From Desulfatibacillum aliphaticivorans DSM 15576 (lineage in GTDB: Bacteria; Desulfobacterota; Desulfobacteria; Desulfobacterales; Desulfatibacillaceae), in the NCBI RefSeq assembly GCF_000429905.1, contig NZ_AUCT01000011.1, positions 1 through 64,000 on the forward strand: a stretch of DNA of 64,000 nucleotides. Direction: 5' to 3'. The notes below the pieces were generated by a model, which ran no database searches, was not told the DNA's origin, and saw nothing but the letters and a program-made list of their open reading frames with translations. Positions 50,722-58,476 of this stretch are shown piece after piece. The position numbers were made by a program, and so were the translations under genes. Within the stretch, counting starts at the first letter, position 1; each line of letters starts with the position of its first letter.

Positions 50722-51600
50722 ATGACATACACCATCGCCGTTTGCACGTACAATCGAAGCGACATCCTGGAGCGGTCCATCCTGGCGGCCTTGGATCAGG
50801 AAGGCGCCCCGGACTATGAAGTGCTGGCGGTGGACAACAACTCCACGGACAAGACGGCGGCCGTGCTGGAGAATCTTTCTTCCCGGCATGCGCGCCTGCG
50901 CATCGTAAAGGAAACCCGCCAGGGCCTTTCCCACGCAAGAAATAGGGCTATCAAAGAAGCCGAGGGCGATTTCATCATCTATGTGGACGACGACGCGGTT
51001 TTGGATCCCCAATACCTGAGAAGCCTGGACAGCCTGCTCCATGACGTCCCCAATCTGGGCGCGGCCGGAGGCCTCATCCGGGTGGGATGCGTTGAAACGC
51101 CGCCGCCCTGGTTCACGCCGCGCCTGGAAATCTGGTGCAACAAGCTGGACTACGGCCCGCAAAGGCGTTTTCTCAGATATCCTCAAATCCTGTACGGAAC
51201 CAACATGGCCTTTCCCAAAAAGGTTCTGGTAAAAATCGGAGGCTTCCACACCGGCCTGGGCCGTTCGGGTAAGGGTCTTGGCGACAGCGAAGACCTGGAA
51301 ATCATGCTGCGCCTGGAAAAGGCGGGATTGCCCGTGGTCTATGACCCCTGCCTCAGCGTTACGCATTTTATGACCCCGGACCGCATGACGCGGGAATATT
51401 TTTTGAACAAAGCCGCCATGCACGGCAATTGCCGGTACGCTGCAGAAAAGATCCACGGCAGAGCAAGGCCCTTGGAAGGCCTGGCCTCCTGGGCTATTTC
51501 TTTGGGACGGACGGTTGTCCGGCCGGGGCGAGACGGTTTTTCCGAGAAGTTGATTCGCAAGTCCTCTCTGAATTATTTTCTTTCCTCTTTTAAAATCTAA
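50722..51600 (+). CDS. Glycosyltransferase family 2
   Basis: This 292-aa enzyme has a GT-A fold: IAVCTYNRSDILERSILAAL at the start, VLAVDNNSTDKT, the DXD-type metal motif YVDDDAVLDP and a downstream GDSEDLEIMLRL acceptor-site motif. GT2 enzymes transfer sugars from nucleotide donors to lipids, proteins or polysaccharides; the acceptor is unknown. GGAGGGGC precedes the ATG. No other polysaccharide gene is adjacent. Confidence 0.88.
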   Translation: MTYTIAVCTYNRSDILERSILAALDQEGAPDYEVLAVDNNSTDKTAAVLENLSSRHARLRIVKETRQGLSHARNRAIKEAEGDFIIYVDDDAVLDPQYLRSLDSLLHDVPNLGAAGGLIRVGCVETPPPWFTPRLEIWCNKLDYGPQRRFLRYPQILYGTNMAFPKKVLVKIGGFHTGLGRSGKGLGDSEDLEIMLRLEKAGLPVVYDPCLSVTHFMTPDRMTREYFLNKAAMHGNCRYAAEKIHGRARPLEGLASWAISLGRTVVRPGRDGFSEKLIRKSSLNYFLSSFKI

Positions 51601-51623
51601 TCAATTTCAGATATTTCCACATA

Positions 51624-51650
51624 CACTTCCACGCAAAGCATGGGAACGGG
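51624..51650 (+). repeat. REP-like palindrome
   Basis: CACTTCCACGCAAAGCATGG then GAACGGG, preceded by TTTCAGATATTTCCACATA. It starts the repeat-filled gap 51601-52297. Confidence 0.65.
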
Positions 51651-51720
51651 ATGTTCGTTCCAAGATAAGTGTCGGTTCGACCCAACGCATCGGATTTCTG
51701 CGGCCTGACGGGTCGAACGA

Positions 51721-51767
51721 CATGTGCTTGCGCACCCGGGCAGGATACTGCTCTGCCCGGGCTGCCC
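51721..51767 (+). repeat. Covarying hairpin repeat
   Basis: Arms CCCGGGCAG (51735-51743) and CTGCCCGGG (51753-51761) around GATACTGCT, with flanks shared with 20127-20169. Confidence 0.7.
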
Positions 51768-51904
51768 TCCCACGTTTGAGGATTCTTTTAACTGTATCTG
51801 CTTCAGGGTATCCCTTAGACAGGCGCAGGGGCCTGTCCCTGCACGCCGCATTCATCCAATACGAGTGGAAAAAGCTCGCCGCAAGGCATGCCCTGCCCGT
51901 TTTT

Positions 51905-51950
51905 GGGTGGCCCAGGCAATGTAGTGTATTGCCTGGGTTGCGTTAGCAAC
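51905..51950 (-). repeat. Covarying hairpin repeat, inverted copy
   Basis: Arms CCCAGGCAAT (51911-51920) and ATTGCCTGGG (51928-51937). On its right the inverted AAGGTGCGGCCGGGAA block continues the long form of the repeat. Confidence 0.65.
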
Positions 51951-52100
51951 AAAAGGTGCGGCCGGGAAATAGGATTGGAATTGGGGATGTTCGACGGGCG
52001 AATGAAGTTCGTTGAATCCCTGCGTTTAATATTGGTTTTCGATAGGACGTTCGTCCGCTGTAACCTCATGGCTTCTAACGACTTACGGGTCGCACCTACT

Positions 52101-52144
52101 GCGCTTGCGCGCCCAGGCACGGTACTGCTGTGCCTGGGCCACCC
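52101..52144 (+). repeat. Covarying hairpin repeat
   Basis: Arms CCCAGGCAC (52112-52120) and GTGCCTGGG (52130-52138), with GCGCTTGCGCG on the left and CCACCC on the right. Confidence 0.65.
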
Positions 52145-52203
52145 TTGGTTGCAGCAGCAGCCTTGGTCCGAAAAACAGACATGATTTCAAATAGTTCCAT
52201 ATA

Positions 52204-52230
52204 CACTTCCACGCAAAGCATGGGAACGGG
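52204..52230 (+). repeat. REP-like palindrome
   Basis: CACTTCCACGCAAAGCATGG then GAACGGG; identical to the copy at 51624-51650 in the core. Confidence 0.65.
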
Positions 52231-52297
52231 TTTTTAACGGGCTCACCCTTTTTTATCCTCCACGGGAAAAAATTTTACGCACGGCGAAAAAAACGTC

Positions 52298-52337
52298 TTG
52301 ACAGGATGCAAGGTTGTGCGTACACTTGTACGCACAA
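52298..52337 (+). promoter_or_regulatory. Promoter with overlapping FabR-type operator
   Basis: TTGACA (52298-52303), 17-nt spacer, TACACT (52321-52326). A perfect inverted repeat, TTGTGCGTAC (52314-52323) and GTACGCACAA (52328-52337) with a 4-nt centre, covers the -10. Its core GCGTACA-N2-TGTACGC matches the E. coli FabR site as I recall it (AGCGTACAAGTGTACGCT). A half-site TACGCAC lies at about 52275. A FabR-like regulator is encoded in the operon this promoter drives. Confidence 0.85.
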
Positions 52338-52373
52338 GTGAGTTGAAATCTGTCCATACAAATGGAGGAACAT

Positions 52374-52739
52374 ATGAGCAAACAATTATTAAACCATATC
52401 GAAAGCCGGGCCAGCGAACTGCTGAAAAACGCCCTTAAACCGGAAAACAACCTCCACGCGCTTGGAAGCGCCAAGGACCTTAAACGCTCCTGGAAACGGC
52501 TTCGCCAAGCCCTGGCGCCTCCCCGCCCGGAAAGGGCGGCGGGTTCAAAACGCTGCTTTTACGGCAAGGAAGGCCAGGCCGCTTCCCGCCTGGGCATCCG
52601 GCTGGAGCAGGAAGTCCGCCATAACCAGGACCCCCTGGAGCCGGATTATCCGCTGCTGGCGTCATGCTACAGCCATTTCGGACATTTGCGTTTGGCCGCA
52701 AAAAAACGGAGCGCATGCGGCCGGGGAGGCGATAAATGA
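52374..52739 (+). CDS. Hypothetical protein, first gene of the FabR-like operon
   Basis: This 121-aa basic, soluble protein has a helical N-terminus (KQLLNHIESRASELLKNALK) and a Cys-containing C-terminal part. I recognise no family. TGGAGGAACAT precedes the ATG at 52374. The stop overlaps the hydrolase start (ATGA), so translation is coupled. Expression under the FabR-type operator is the only clue to function. Confidence 0.7.
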   Translation: MSKQLLNHIESRASELLKNALKPENNLHALGSAKDLKRSWKRLRQALAPPRPERAAGSKRCFYGKEGQAASRLGIRLEQEVRHNQDPLEPDYPLLASCYSHFGHLRLAAKKRSACGRGGDK

Positions 52740-53704
52740 ATCTGTTATGGGATCGATTCGTGCGTGTGAATGGGGTGCGGATTCATTATACGGAGCTGCC
52801 CGGCCCAGGAGAGGACGTGCTTTTGATTCACGGATTCGCGTCCTCGTCCTACACCTGGCAGGAGATGGCGCCCCTCCTTCACAAGCAGGGCTATAACGTG
52901 TGGGCCCTGGATCTGAAGGGCTTCGGCTATTCCGAAAAGCCCAAAAGCGGCAAGTACGACCCGTTCAGCCTCATGGAGGACGTGGTGGACTGGATGGACG
53001 CCGTGGGCCTGGAAAAGGCCGTGATTGTGGGCAATTCGTTGGGCGGGGGCATCGCGTCGCTCATGTCCCTGGTGTATCCGGAAAAAGTGAGCAAGCTGGT
53101 GCTGATTAACGCCCTGGCGCCTTACGACATCCCCCACCCTCTGATCATCCGGCTCTCTCATTTTCCCCTGGCGCCGCGTCTGGCCGGCCTGGTCGTGACT
53201 CGGGAAGTGGTGCGGTATTACCTCAAACAGGTGTTTTACAACCCCAGGTTCGTCACGCCGGAAAAGGTGCAGGCCTATTACGAGCCTTTACGGTCTCCCG
53301 GCTGCCTGTACGCACAGACCCTGGCGGCCCGGGCCATGGATCCCAAGCCGTTCCTGCGTTTCATGGGCGACGGGTATTCGGTCAAGGCGCCGGTGCTGGT
53401 GATATGGGGCGAGGACGACCGTTGGATTCCCTTGCATTACGGCCAACAGCTATTGGAACAGAACATGGGGAGCGGAACCTTTGTGGTTTTGCCGGAGTGC
53501 GGACACATGCCCCAGGAGGAAAAGCCCGTAGATACGGCCAAAGCGATTTTGGATTTTATGAAGGACGTCCCCATTGTTCAGGTGGGAGACACGCCGTACT
53601 GCCATGTGGAGTACATTGCCGGGGCGCCGGAGCAGGCGCGCCCAAGCATATTGGAAACAAACAAGATGGACGAGGGGTCCCTGCTCGCGGGAAATCCGGG
53701 TTAA
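52736..53704 (+). CDS. Alpha/beta hydrolase
   Basis: This 322-aa enzyme has the oxyanion motif LIHGFASSSYTWQ, nucleophile elbow VGNSLGGGIAS (Ser), acid IWGEDDRWIPL and the His in ECGHMPQEE. The triad is complete. Lipase/esterase or a related acyl-group hydrolysis is likely from its operon with an acyltransferase-like gene and a FabR-like regulator. GGGGAGG precedes the start. Confidence 0.9.
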   Translation: MNLLWDRFVRVNGVRIHYTELPGPGEDVLLIHGFASSSYTWQEMAPLLHKQGYNVWALDLKGFGYSEKPKSGKYDPFSLMEDVVDWMDAVGLEKAVIVGNSLGGGIASLMSLVYPEKVSKLVLINALAPYDIPHPLIIRLSHFPLAPRLAGLVVTREVVRYYLKQVFYNPRFVTPEKVQAYYEPLRSPGCLYAQTLAARAMDPKPFLRFMGDGYSVKAPVLVIWGEDDRWIPLHYGQQLLEQNMGSGTFVVLPECGHMPQEEKPVDTAKAILDFMKDVPIVQVGDTPYCHVEYIAGAPEQARPSILETNKMDEGSLLAGNPG

Positions 53705-53752
53705 GGGGACAAAAAAAAGATTACTTGGAATCAGATAGTTCGGAGGGGGACA

Positions 53753-54616
53753 ATGAAACAAGGACCGGATACGCCGGGGGTGGGCGAGAAAAAAAACGTG
53801 GCGTTTGAAAGCGGCAAGGGCATGGGCGTCCGCTTGAAGGAAATGCAGCCCTTTTACGATTTTGTTTTGAACCGGCTTGTGGAGCAGGCGGAATTGCATA
53901 ACGGGGAAGCCTTGATCCCCGAAAACGGCAGGCCTGTGGTGATCATTGCTTCTCACGGACCGGGACTGGCCTGGGTTCCCATTTTGGCCTTGGTAAGCAA
54001 GCATTATGTGGATTCCGGGTGCGGCGATTTGATCGGCGGCATGGTTCCCCACAAGGCGGTGTTTCTCGTGCCGGGGTTCAAGGAGTATTACAAACGGGTT
54101 CTGGGGACGCCCACGGAGGTGAAAACCGTGGATCACCTGACCGGGCTTTTGAAGACCGGCAGGATTCAGGTGACGGGCACGGCGCCGGAAGGCGCCAACA
54201 GCATTCTTTCCTTTAAGGAATACGTAGGGCCGTTTAGGTCAAGAGGCATGATCGCCGCGGCCATCCGGTCCAACGCCAACCTGGTCTTGGCGGCCCACCA
54301 GGGCGCGGAGACCTGGAACCGGCGCTTGAGGCTGCCTTTGGGATTGTCCCTGCCCAATACCTTTGGGCTGCGGGGCGTCAACCTGACATTGCCGCCGTAT
54401 AAAAAGCTGGATAACTACGTAGCCCTGGCTCAGCTTTACACGCCCAGTATGACGGAAAAGGATTTCAAAATCCTCAGCGCAAGAGAGTGCAGCCTCATGC
54501 TGAACGTGGAGGCCGAACGCATCCGGGCGGAAATGAACCTCATGACCGACAAGGTGAAAACGCTGTTGGCGGGCAGGCGCATGCAACGGCTGATCGAGCG
54601 CGGCGCAGGGGTTTAA
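53753..54616 (+). CDS. PlsC-like (LPLAT superfamily) acyltransferase, divergent
   Basis: This 287-aa protein resembles glycerolipid acyltransferases in the order of its motifs: RPVVIIASHGPGLAWVPIL where NHxSxxD is usual, then TGTAPEGANSILSF where the EGTR-type motif is usual. The His is kept but the Asp of the H-x4-D pair is missing, so either chemistry or assignment is uncertain. GGAGGGGGA precedes the ATG. It lies between the hydrolase and the FabR-like gene. Confidence 0.65.
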   Translation: MKQGPDTPGVGEKKNVAFESGKGMGVRLKEMQPFYDFVLNRLVEQAELHNGEALIPENGRPVVIIASHGPGLAWVPILALVSKHYVDSGCGDLIGGMVPHKAVFLVPGFKEYYKRVLGTPTEVKTVDHLTGLLKTGRIQVTGTAPEGANSILSFKEYVGPFRSRGMIAAAIRSNANLVLAAHQGAETWNRRLRLPLGLSLPNTFGLRGVNLTLPPYKKLDNYVALAQLYTPSMTEKDFKILSARECSLMLNVEAERIRAEMNLMTDKVKTLLAGRRMQRLIERGAGV

Positions 54617-54674
54617 AACGCGATAAATACTCTGGAAGTTCCAATGAGAATCTGTTACAAATGGAAAATAAAGG

Positions 54675-55382
54675 ATGTCAAACCTCGCATTAGTCATACC
54701 GGTTGAAAAACCAAGCAAACAAGGACCTATGGGTTTTAAGGAAGAGCAAAAACGCCAGCGTCGGATCGTCAGCCAAAGTTTGATGGAAGGGGCTCTCCAG
54801 CTCAGTGCGGAAGAGGGTTACGCCAGCTTGAGCCTCCGGTCCGTGGCGCGTAAGGCGGGCATTGCGCCCACTTCGTTTTATCGCCATTTCCGCGATATGG
54901 ACGAACTGGGGCTGGCCCTGGTGGACCAGGCTGCAGAGCTTTTGCATCCGGCTTTGGAAAAGGCCCTGGACGGTATGGAATACGCCGCACCGGGCAAAAA
55001 CGCCGAGCCGGCTCAGATCGCCGAAGCCTTAGAGGGCGTTGTTTCTCCTTTTGTTGAGTGCTTTTTTGAAGTAACGGCCGAAAATCAAAACCTGTTTCGC
55101 CTGTTTTTCCAGGAAAGAACCGGCAGTTCCCGAGCCTTGCGGGAATCGGCCGCCCAGGAGTTTGAAAAATCCGCCCAGGCCTTGTGGGAGCGGATGGACT
55201 CTTTGGACATGGATTTCGGCGAAGACCGGGAAAACGGCCCGGCTCTGGCCATGGCCATGCTGAATCTGGCGGCCGCTGCAGCCCAGGAAACGCTTTGCCG
55301 GGAATCCGATGCATGGCCCGAGGCCAAAGCGCGGACGGCCCGGGAGTGCGTGTTTATGCTTCTGGGCGCCCTGCTCTCTTAA
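54675..55382 (+). CDS. fabR: FabR-like TetR family regulator
   Basis: This 235-aa protein is close to E. coli FabR in the HTH region (ASLSLRSVARKAGIAPTSFY, then RHFRDMDELGLALVD) and in the ligand domain (NLFRLFFQERTGSSRALRES). FabR senses the saturated/unsaturated acyl-CoA or acyl-ACP balance and represses unsaturated fatty-acid synthesis. The ATG at 54675 is used; an ATG at 54729 (MGFKEEQKRQ) better matches the FabR start. Ribosome sites are poor for both. The operator at 52314-52337 suggests it represses its own operon. Confidence 0.87.
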   Translation: MSNLALVIPVEKPSKQGPMGFKEEQKRQRRIVSQSLMEGALQLSAEEGYASLSLRSVARKAGIAPTSFYRHFRDMDELGLALVDQAAELLHPALEKALDGMEYAAPGKNAEPAQIAEALEGVVSPFVECFFEVTAENQNLFRLFFQERTGSSRALRESAAQEFEKSAQALWERMDSLDMDFGEDRENGPALAMAMLNLAAAAAQETLCRESDAWPEAKARTARECVFMLLGALLS

Positions 55383-55436
55383 GGCCGGCTGGCTTTCCCA
55401 GATATTTTTTCAACCCTATCCGGTGGAAACGGCTTC

Positions 55437-56501
55437 ATGACGACCAAGAAAAAAAACAGTCCCAAAACTGCGTCCGGCGCCAAGCAAAGCCCGGACCTCG
55501 CCGCCCAACTGCTGGACGCCCACGTTCAGTTCGAAATGCGGCGCTTTACTCCCAAAGGCATTGAAAAAACCGTCCGGGAAGAGGTGGAGGCAGCCTTCCA
55601 ATGGTTGGAGGGAATCCGCCTGAAGGAGCTCGCCTCGGCGGATCGCGTCCTGGGAGTTATGAAAAGAAACGTGGTGGAACTGCCTGTGGCCGGCGGCCTG
55701 ACCGAGTTGATCGGCGAGATGAGCCGCATGGTCATCGCTTCCAAACACAGCGCGGAAACCACCCTGAACGAAATCATTCCCCGGAAATCCTTTGACGCCA
55801 TTGTGGACAAGGCCTCCAGCCTGGACCGGGTCCGCATGGCGGCCATCAAGAGGACCGTTCGGAACCCGGCCTATTCCAGGCTCATCGCCGACGCCATATA
55901 CACCGTGGCCAAGGAATTCGTGCTGCAGCAAAACCTGTTCGTGCAAAAGATGCCCGGGTTGTCCTCGCTCATTAAAATGGGCCAGGGCGCCGTGCGCATG
56001 GCCGCGCCCAGCCTGGAACCCGCCATCGACGCCCAGATCAAGGAGCGCATCGAGGCTCAGGTGGAAACGGCCATCCACGACAGCGAGGAGTTCCTCATGG
56101 GATTCCTGGACGGAGACCGCATTGCGGGCATCAGCGACGGAACCTGGGACCATATAGCGAGCCTGACCCTGGAAGAGCACTACAGCAACATCGACGCGGA
56201 CGACATGGAGGATTTCATCGTCATCGGCTACGAGTTCTGGATGGAGTTCCGCAAAACCGAATATTTTAAAAAGACGTACACCGAACTGGTGCACTACTTT
56301 TTTGAAAAATACGGCGACAAGGAAATGGACGTGCTTTTGGAGGACGTGGGCGTAACCAGCGACATGGTCATTTTGGAAATTATGGAATTCCTGGCGCCCA
56401 TCCTGGCCAAGGCCAAAACCAGCGGATATCTGGAGGAACGCGTCCGCCAGCGCCTGCAAGCCTTTTATCAATCCAAAGCCGCCAAAGATTTGCTGGCCTA
56501 A
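55437..56501 (+). CDS. Uncharacterised 354-aa helical protein
   Basis: A soluble, mostly alpha-helical protein with a basic N-terminus (TTKKKNSPKTASGAKQ) and no signal peptide. Segments include LTELIGEMSRMVIASKHSAE, LSSLIKMGQGAVRMAAPSLE and YEFWMEFRKTEYFKKTYTEL. I recognise no family. It starts 54 nt after the FabR-like gene in the same direction, so it may be the last gene of that operon. Two amphipathic helix pairs could bind membrane. Confidence 0.72.
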   Translation: MTTKKKNSPKTASGAKQSPDLAAQLLDAHVQFEMRRFTPKGIEKTVREEVEAAFQWLEGIRLKELASADRVLGVMKRNVVELPVAGGLTELIGEMSRMVIASKHSAETTLNEIIPRKSFDAIVDKASSLDRVRMAAIKRTVRNPAYSRLIADAIYTVAKEFVLQQNLFVQKMPGLSSLIKMGQGAVRMAAPSLEPAIDAQIKERIEAQVETAIHDSEEFLMGFLDGDRIAGISDGTWDHIASLTLEEHYSNIDADDMEDFIVIGYEFWMEFRKTEYFKKTYTELVHYFFEKYGDKEMDVLLEDVGVTSDMVILEIMEFLAPILAKAKTSGYLEERVRQRLQAFYQSKAAKDLLA

Positions 56502-56600
56502 GATAACGCTTTAAAAAACACACCCAGGCGGCGTTCAGGCTTTGTACGCCGTCTTTGCTCGGAGGGGTAGGCCGGTAAAACCGGACAGGGGAGTTGCGCC

Positions 56601-57329
56601 ATGCGGCACCACAGAAGCGATTCAGAAGAAATATCCCATAAATCCAGCGTGATAAAATCCAAGGGGGGCGCAGCCAGGTTGTTTTTCCCCATCCTGACGA
56701 TTGTGCTTATCGCCGCCCTGGGGCTTATGTGGCGGGAGTTGTCCCAGCTTAAGGAATGGCAGGTGCACCTCCAAAAATCCCTACCCATCACATTCACCGA
56801 GGACTTTCGGGTGGACGCCGCCATAGACCACGAGTTCCCCATTAAGATTGAGGCTGACATTCCCATCCAGTTCCCTGTGACCTCGGTGGTCAGGATTCCC
56901 ATCAAGGAAACCTTTCTGATACCTTTAAACAAGACTTTCCCAGTGATGCTGGATCAGCCCCTGCGCCTGAAGGACACGGTGAAGGTGCGCGCGATAATCC
57001 CCATAGACACGGAATTCGAAGCCAAGGTTCTGGGCGTGACCATGACCGTGCCTGTCAAAGGCAGCGTGCCCCTGGACATTGACGTGCCCCTGGACCAGGA
57101 AATCCGGATTCCCAACGAATTGATGGTCATGCTTCAGGAGCCTTTGCCCGTGTCCATCAATCAAACCGTGGACGCGCCTTTGGATTTTGTCATCAACGGA
57201 AATCTGCCCCTGGATGCGGTGATCAACGCTCCGGTGAAAGGGGTGCTGGATTGCGGCATTACCGTGAAAAAGCCCTTACCCGTGGAAATTGATTTGGATA
57301 TCTCTTTAAAGGATTTGTTTAACGGTTAA
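56601..57329 (+). CDS. Membrane-anchored protein with repeated short beta-strand motifs
   Basis: This 242-aa protein has one membrane segment (about residues 27-46, LFFPILTIVLIAALGL) and then about 190 residues of alternating PI, PV and PL units (HEFPIKIEADIPIQFPVTSV, KTFPVMLDQPLRLKDTVKV, GSVPLDIDVPLDQEIRIP). The period is about 10-12 residues, suggesting a long beta fold outside the membrane. No named family is recognised. GGGGAG precedes the ATG. Confidence 0.72.
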   Translation: MRHHRSDSEEISHKSSVIKSKGGAARLFFPILTIVLIAALGLMWRELSQLKEWQVHLQKSLPITFTEDFRVDAAIDHEFPIKIEADIPIQFPVTSVVRIPIKETFLIPLNKTFPVMLDQPLRLKDTVKVRAIIPIDTEFEAKVLGVTMTVPVKGSVPLDIDVPLDQEIRIPNELMVMLQEPLPVSINQTVDAPLDFVINGNLPLDAVINAPVKGVLDCGITVKKPLPVEIDLDISLKDLFNG

Positions 57330-57400
57330 CGGGAGCGCCGCCGCAGGATTTCAGGGGGACGCAACACCATTGTTTTATGGGGCGTTAAAGATAATTTCTT

Positions 57401-57433
57401 CTCGTTCCCATGGTCTCCGTGGGAATGCATACC
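57401..57433 (-). repeat. REP-like palindrome, inverted partner of a doublet
   Basis: CTCGTTCCCATGGTCTCC then GTGGGAATGCATACC. It faces 57496-57522 in opposite orientation, like a REP doublet. Confidence 0.65.
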
Positions 57434-57495
57434 GGAGTATAAGTCAACCTGATGCGTTGATTGTAATAGATTTGATTTCAAGATGTTATAATATT

Positions 57496-57522
57496 CATTC
57501 TCACGCAAAGCATGGTAACGAG
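57496..57522 (+). repeat. REP-like palindrome, second half of the doublet
   Basis: CATTCTCACGCAAAGCATGG then TAACGAG. About 62 nt separate it from the inverted copy. Confidence 0.6.
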
Positions 57523-57590
57523 GGTTTAACCGAGAATAACCGTCCGCCGGACGCTCTTGATTTTGACAATCCATTTAGGCCGCGCTTATT

Positions 57591-57627
57591 GGCCTGACGG
57601 CCCCCGGCATTGCATGCCGGGGCTGGC
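57591..57627 (+). repeat. Covarying hairpin repeat (GGCATTGCATGCC version)
   Basis: CCCCGGCAT and ATGCCGGGG arms around TGC, with GGCCTGACGG on the left and GCTGGCC on the right. The arms are perfect here. Confidence 0.7.
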
Positions 57628-57650
57628 CTCTCAAACGTCAAACGTAGATT

Positions 57651-57690
57651 TGACCCCATCGCCTAAAATGGGTGACCCCATCGCCTAAAA
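57651..57690 (+). repeat. 18-bp tandem-like direct repeat
   Basis: TGACCCCATCGCCTAAAA occurs at 57651-57668 and 57673-57690, separated by 4 nt. Confidence 0.75.
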
Positions 57691-57693
57691 ACA

Positions 57694-57730
57694 ACAAAGG
57701 CGCTGGGTTAATCGTCCCGGCGCCTTTTGT
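57694..57730 (-). terminator. Terminator after the Hsp20 gene
   Basis: ACAAAGGCGCTGGG (57694-57707) pairs with CCCGGCGCCTTTTGT (57716-57730) with one bulge. On the minus strand it is followed by TGTTTTTAGG. Confidence 0.75.
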
Positions 57731-57784
57731 TTAGCGATGATGCAAATGAGCTTGATGCAAAACCTTTAAAAATCCGGCTAAAAG

Positions 57785-58237
57785 TTATACTCCCACCTTA
57801 ATCTGCCTGGGTTTTTCCTCTTCCGCTTTGGGAAGGGTGATGGTCAAAATCCCGTTTTTGGTGGTTGCGGTTACGGCGGCCGCGTCCACGGATTCGGGCA
57901 GCCTCACGGCCTTGGTGAAAGCGCCGTAACGCCTTTCCCCAATGTGCAGCCTGACATCATCCTCGCCGTTTTCACGGCCTTTTTCGCCTTTTACGGTGAG
58001 CACGCCCTGGTCGATGGTTATGTCGATATCCTTTTTCTCCATGCCCGGGACTTCCATTTGGATGACGTAGTCGTTTTCCCGCTCCACGGCGTCCATGGCC
58101 GGGCTCCAGGCTTCTTTGGCTCGGGCGCCGCCCAGGTTATCCAACAGGCTCTTGCGCAGGAGAAGTTTATCCAGTGTGTTGAAATTCGGCTGTCTCAGGT
58201 TGTAGCTTCCTGAAATCAACGGCAGCAGTCCATTCAT
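57785..58237 (-). CDS. hsp20: Small heat shock protein, Hsp20 family
   Basis: This 150-aa ATP-independent chaperone has an alpha-crystallin domain: VIQMEVPGMEKKDIDITID, VLTVKGEKG and the A-x-x-x-NG-x-L signature (TATTKNGILTITLPK). The ATG at 58237 has AAGGAGG upstream; an earlier in-frame ATG at 58264 has none. A possible heat-shock promoter lies at 58294-58326. Confidence 0.94.
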   Translation of the reverse strand: MNGLLPLISGSYNLRQPNFNTLDKLLLRKSLLDNLGGARAKEAWSPAMDAVERENDYVIQMEVPGMEKKDIDITIDQGVLTVKGEKGRENGEDDVRLHIGERRYGAFTKAVRLPESVDAAAVTATTKNGILTITLPKAEEEKPRQIKVGV

Positions 58238-58293
58238 TATGCAAAACCTCCTTATTGCAGTCATATTAAGAGGTTGAAGGCCTTCCTCTTCGC

Positions 58294-58326
58294 AAATAAG
58301 GTAAGCACGGGAGGCGGTGCGTCAAG
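58294..58326 (-). promoter_or_regulatory. Possible heat-shock (sigma-32-like) promoter of hsp20
   Basis: On the minus strand CTTGAC (58321-58326) and TACCTTATTT (58294-58303) resemble the sigma-32 elements CTTGAA and CCCCATNT, with slightly longer spacing than usual. Confidence 0.35.
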
Positions 58327-58476
58327 AGTTCGGGCGTTGTTTTTCCATTTCCTGCTTGCGTCGAGGCGCGGGTTTTGACAAGAGTACAGTGTTGCAGATG
58401 ACAAAAGTAAAAGAAATGTAAAATCATTATTAAGCGTTTCCTGAACAAGGTAAATGCTGCTACCAAGGAGGTTGTT

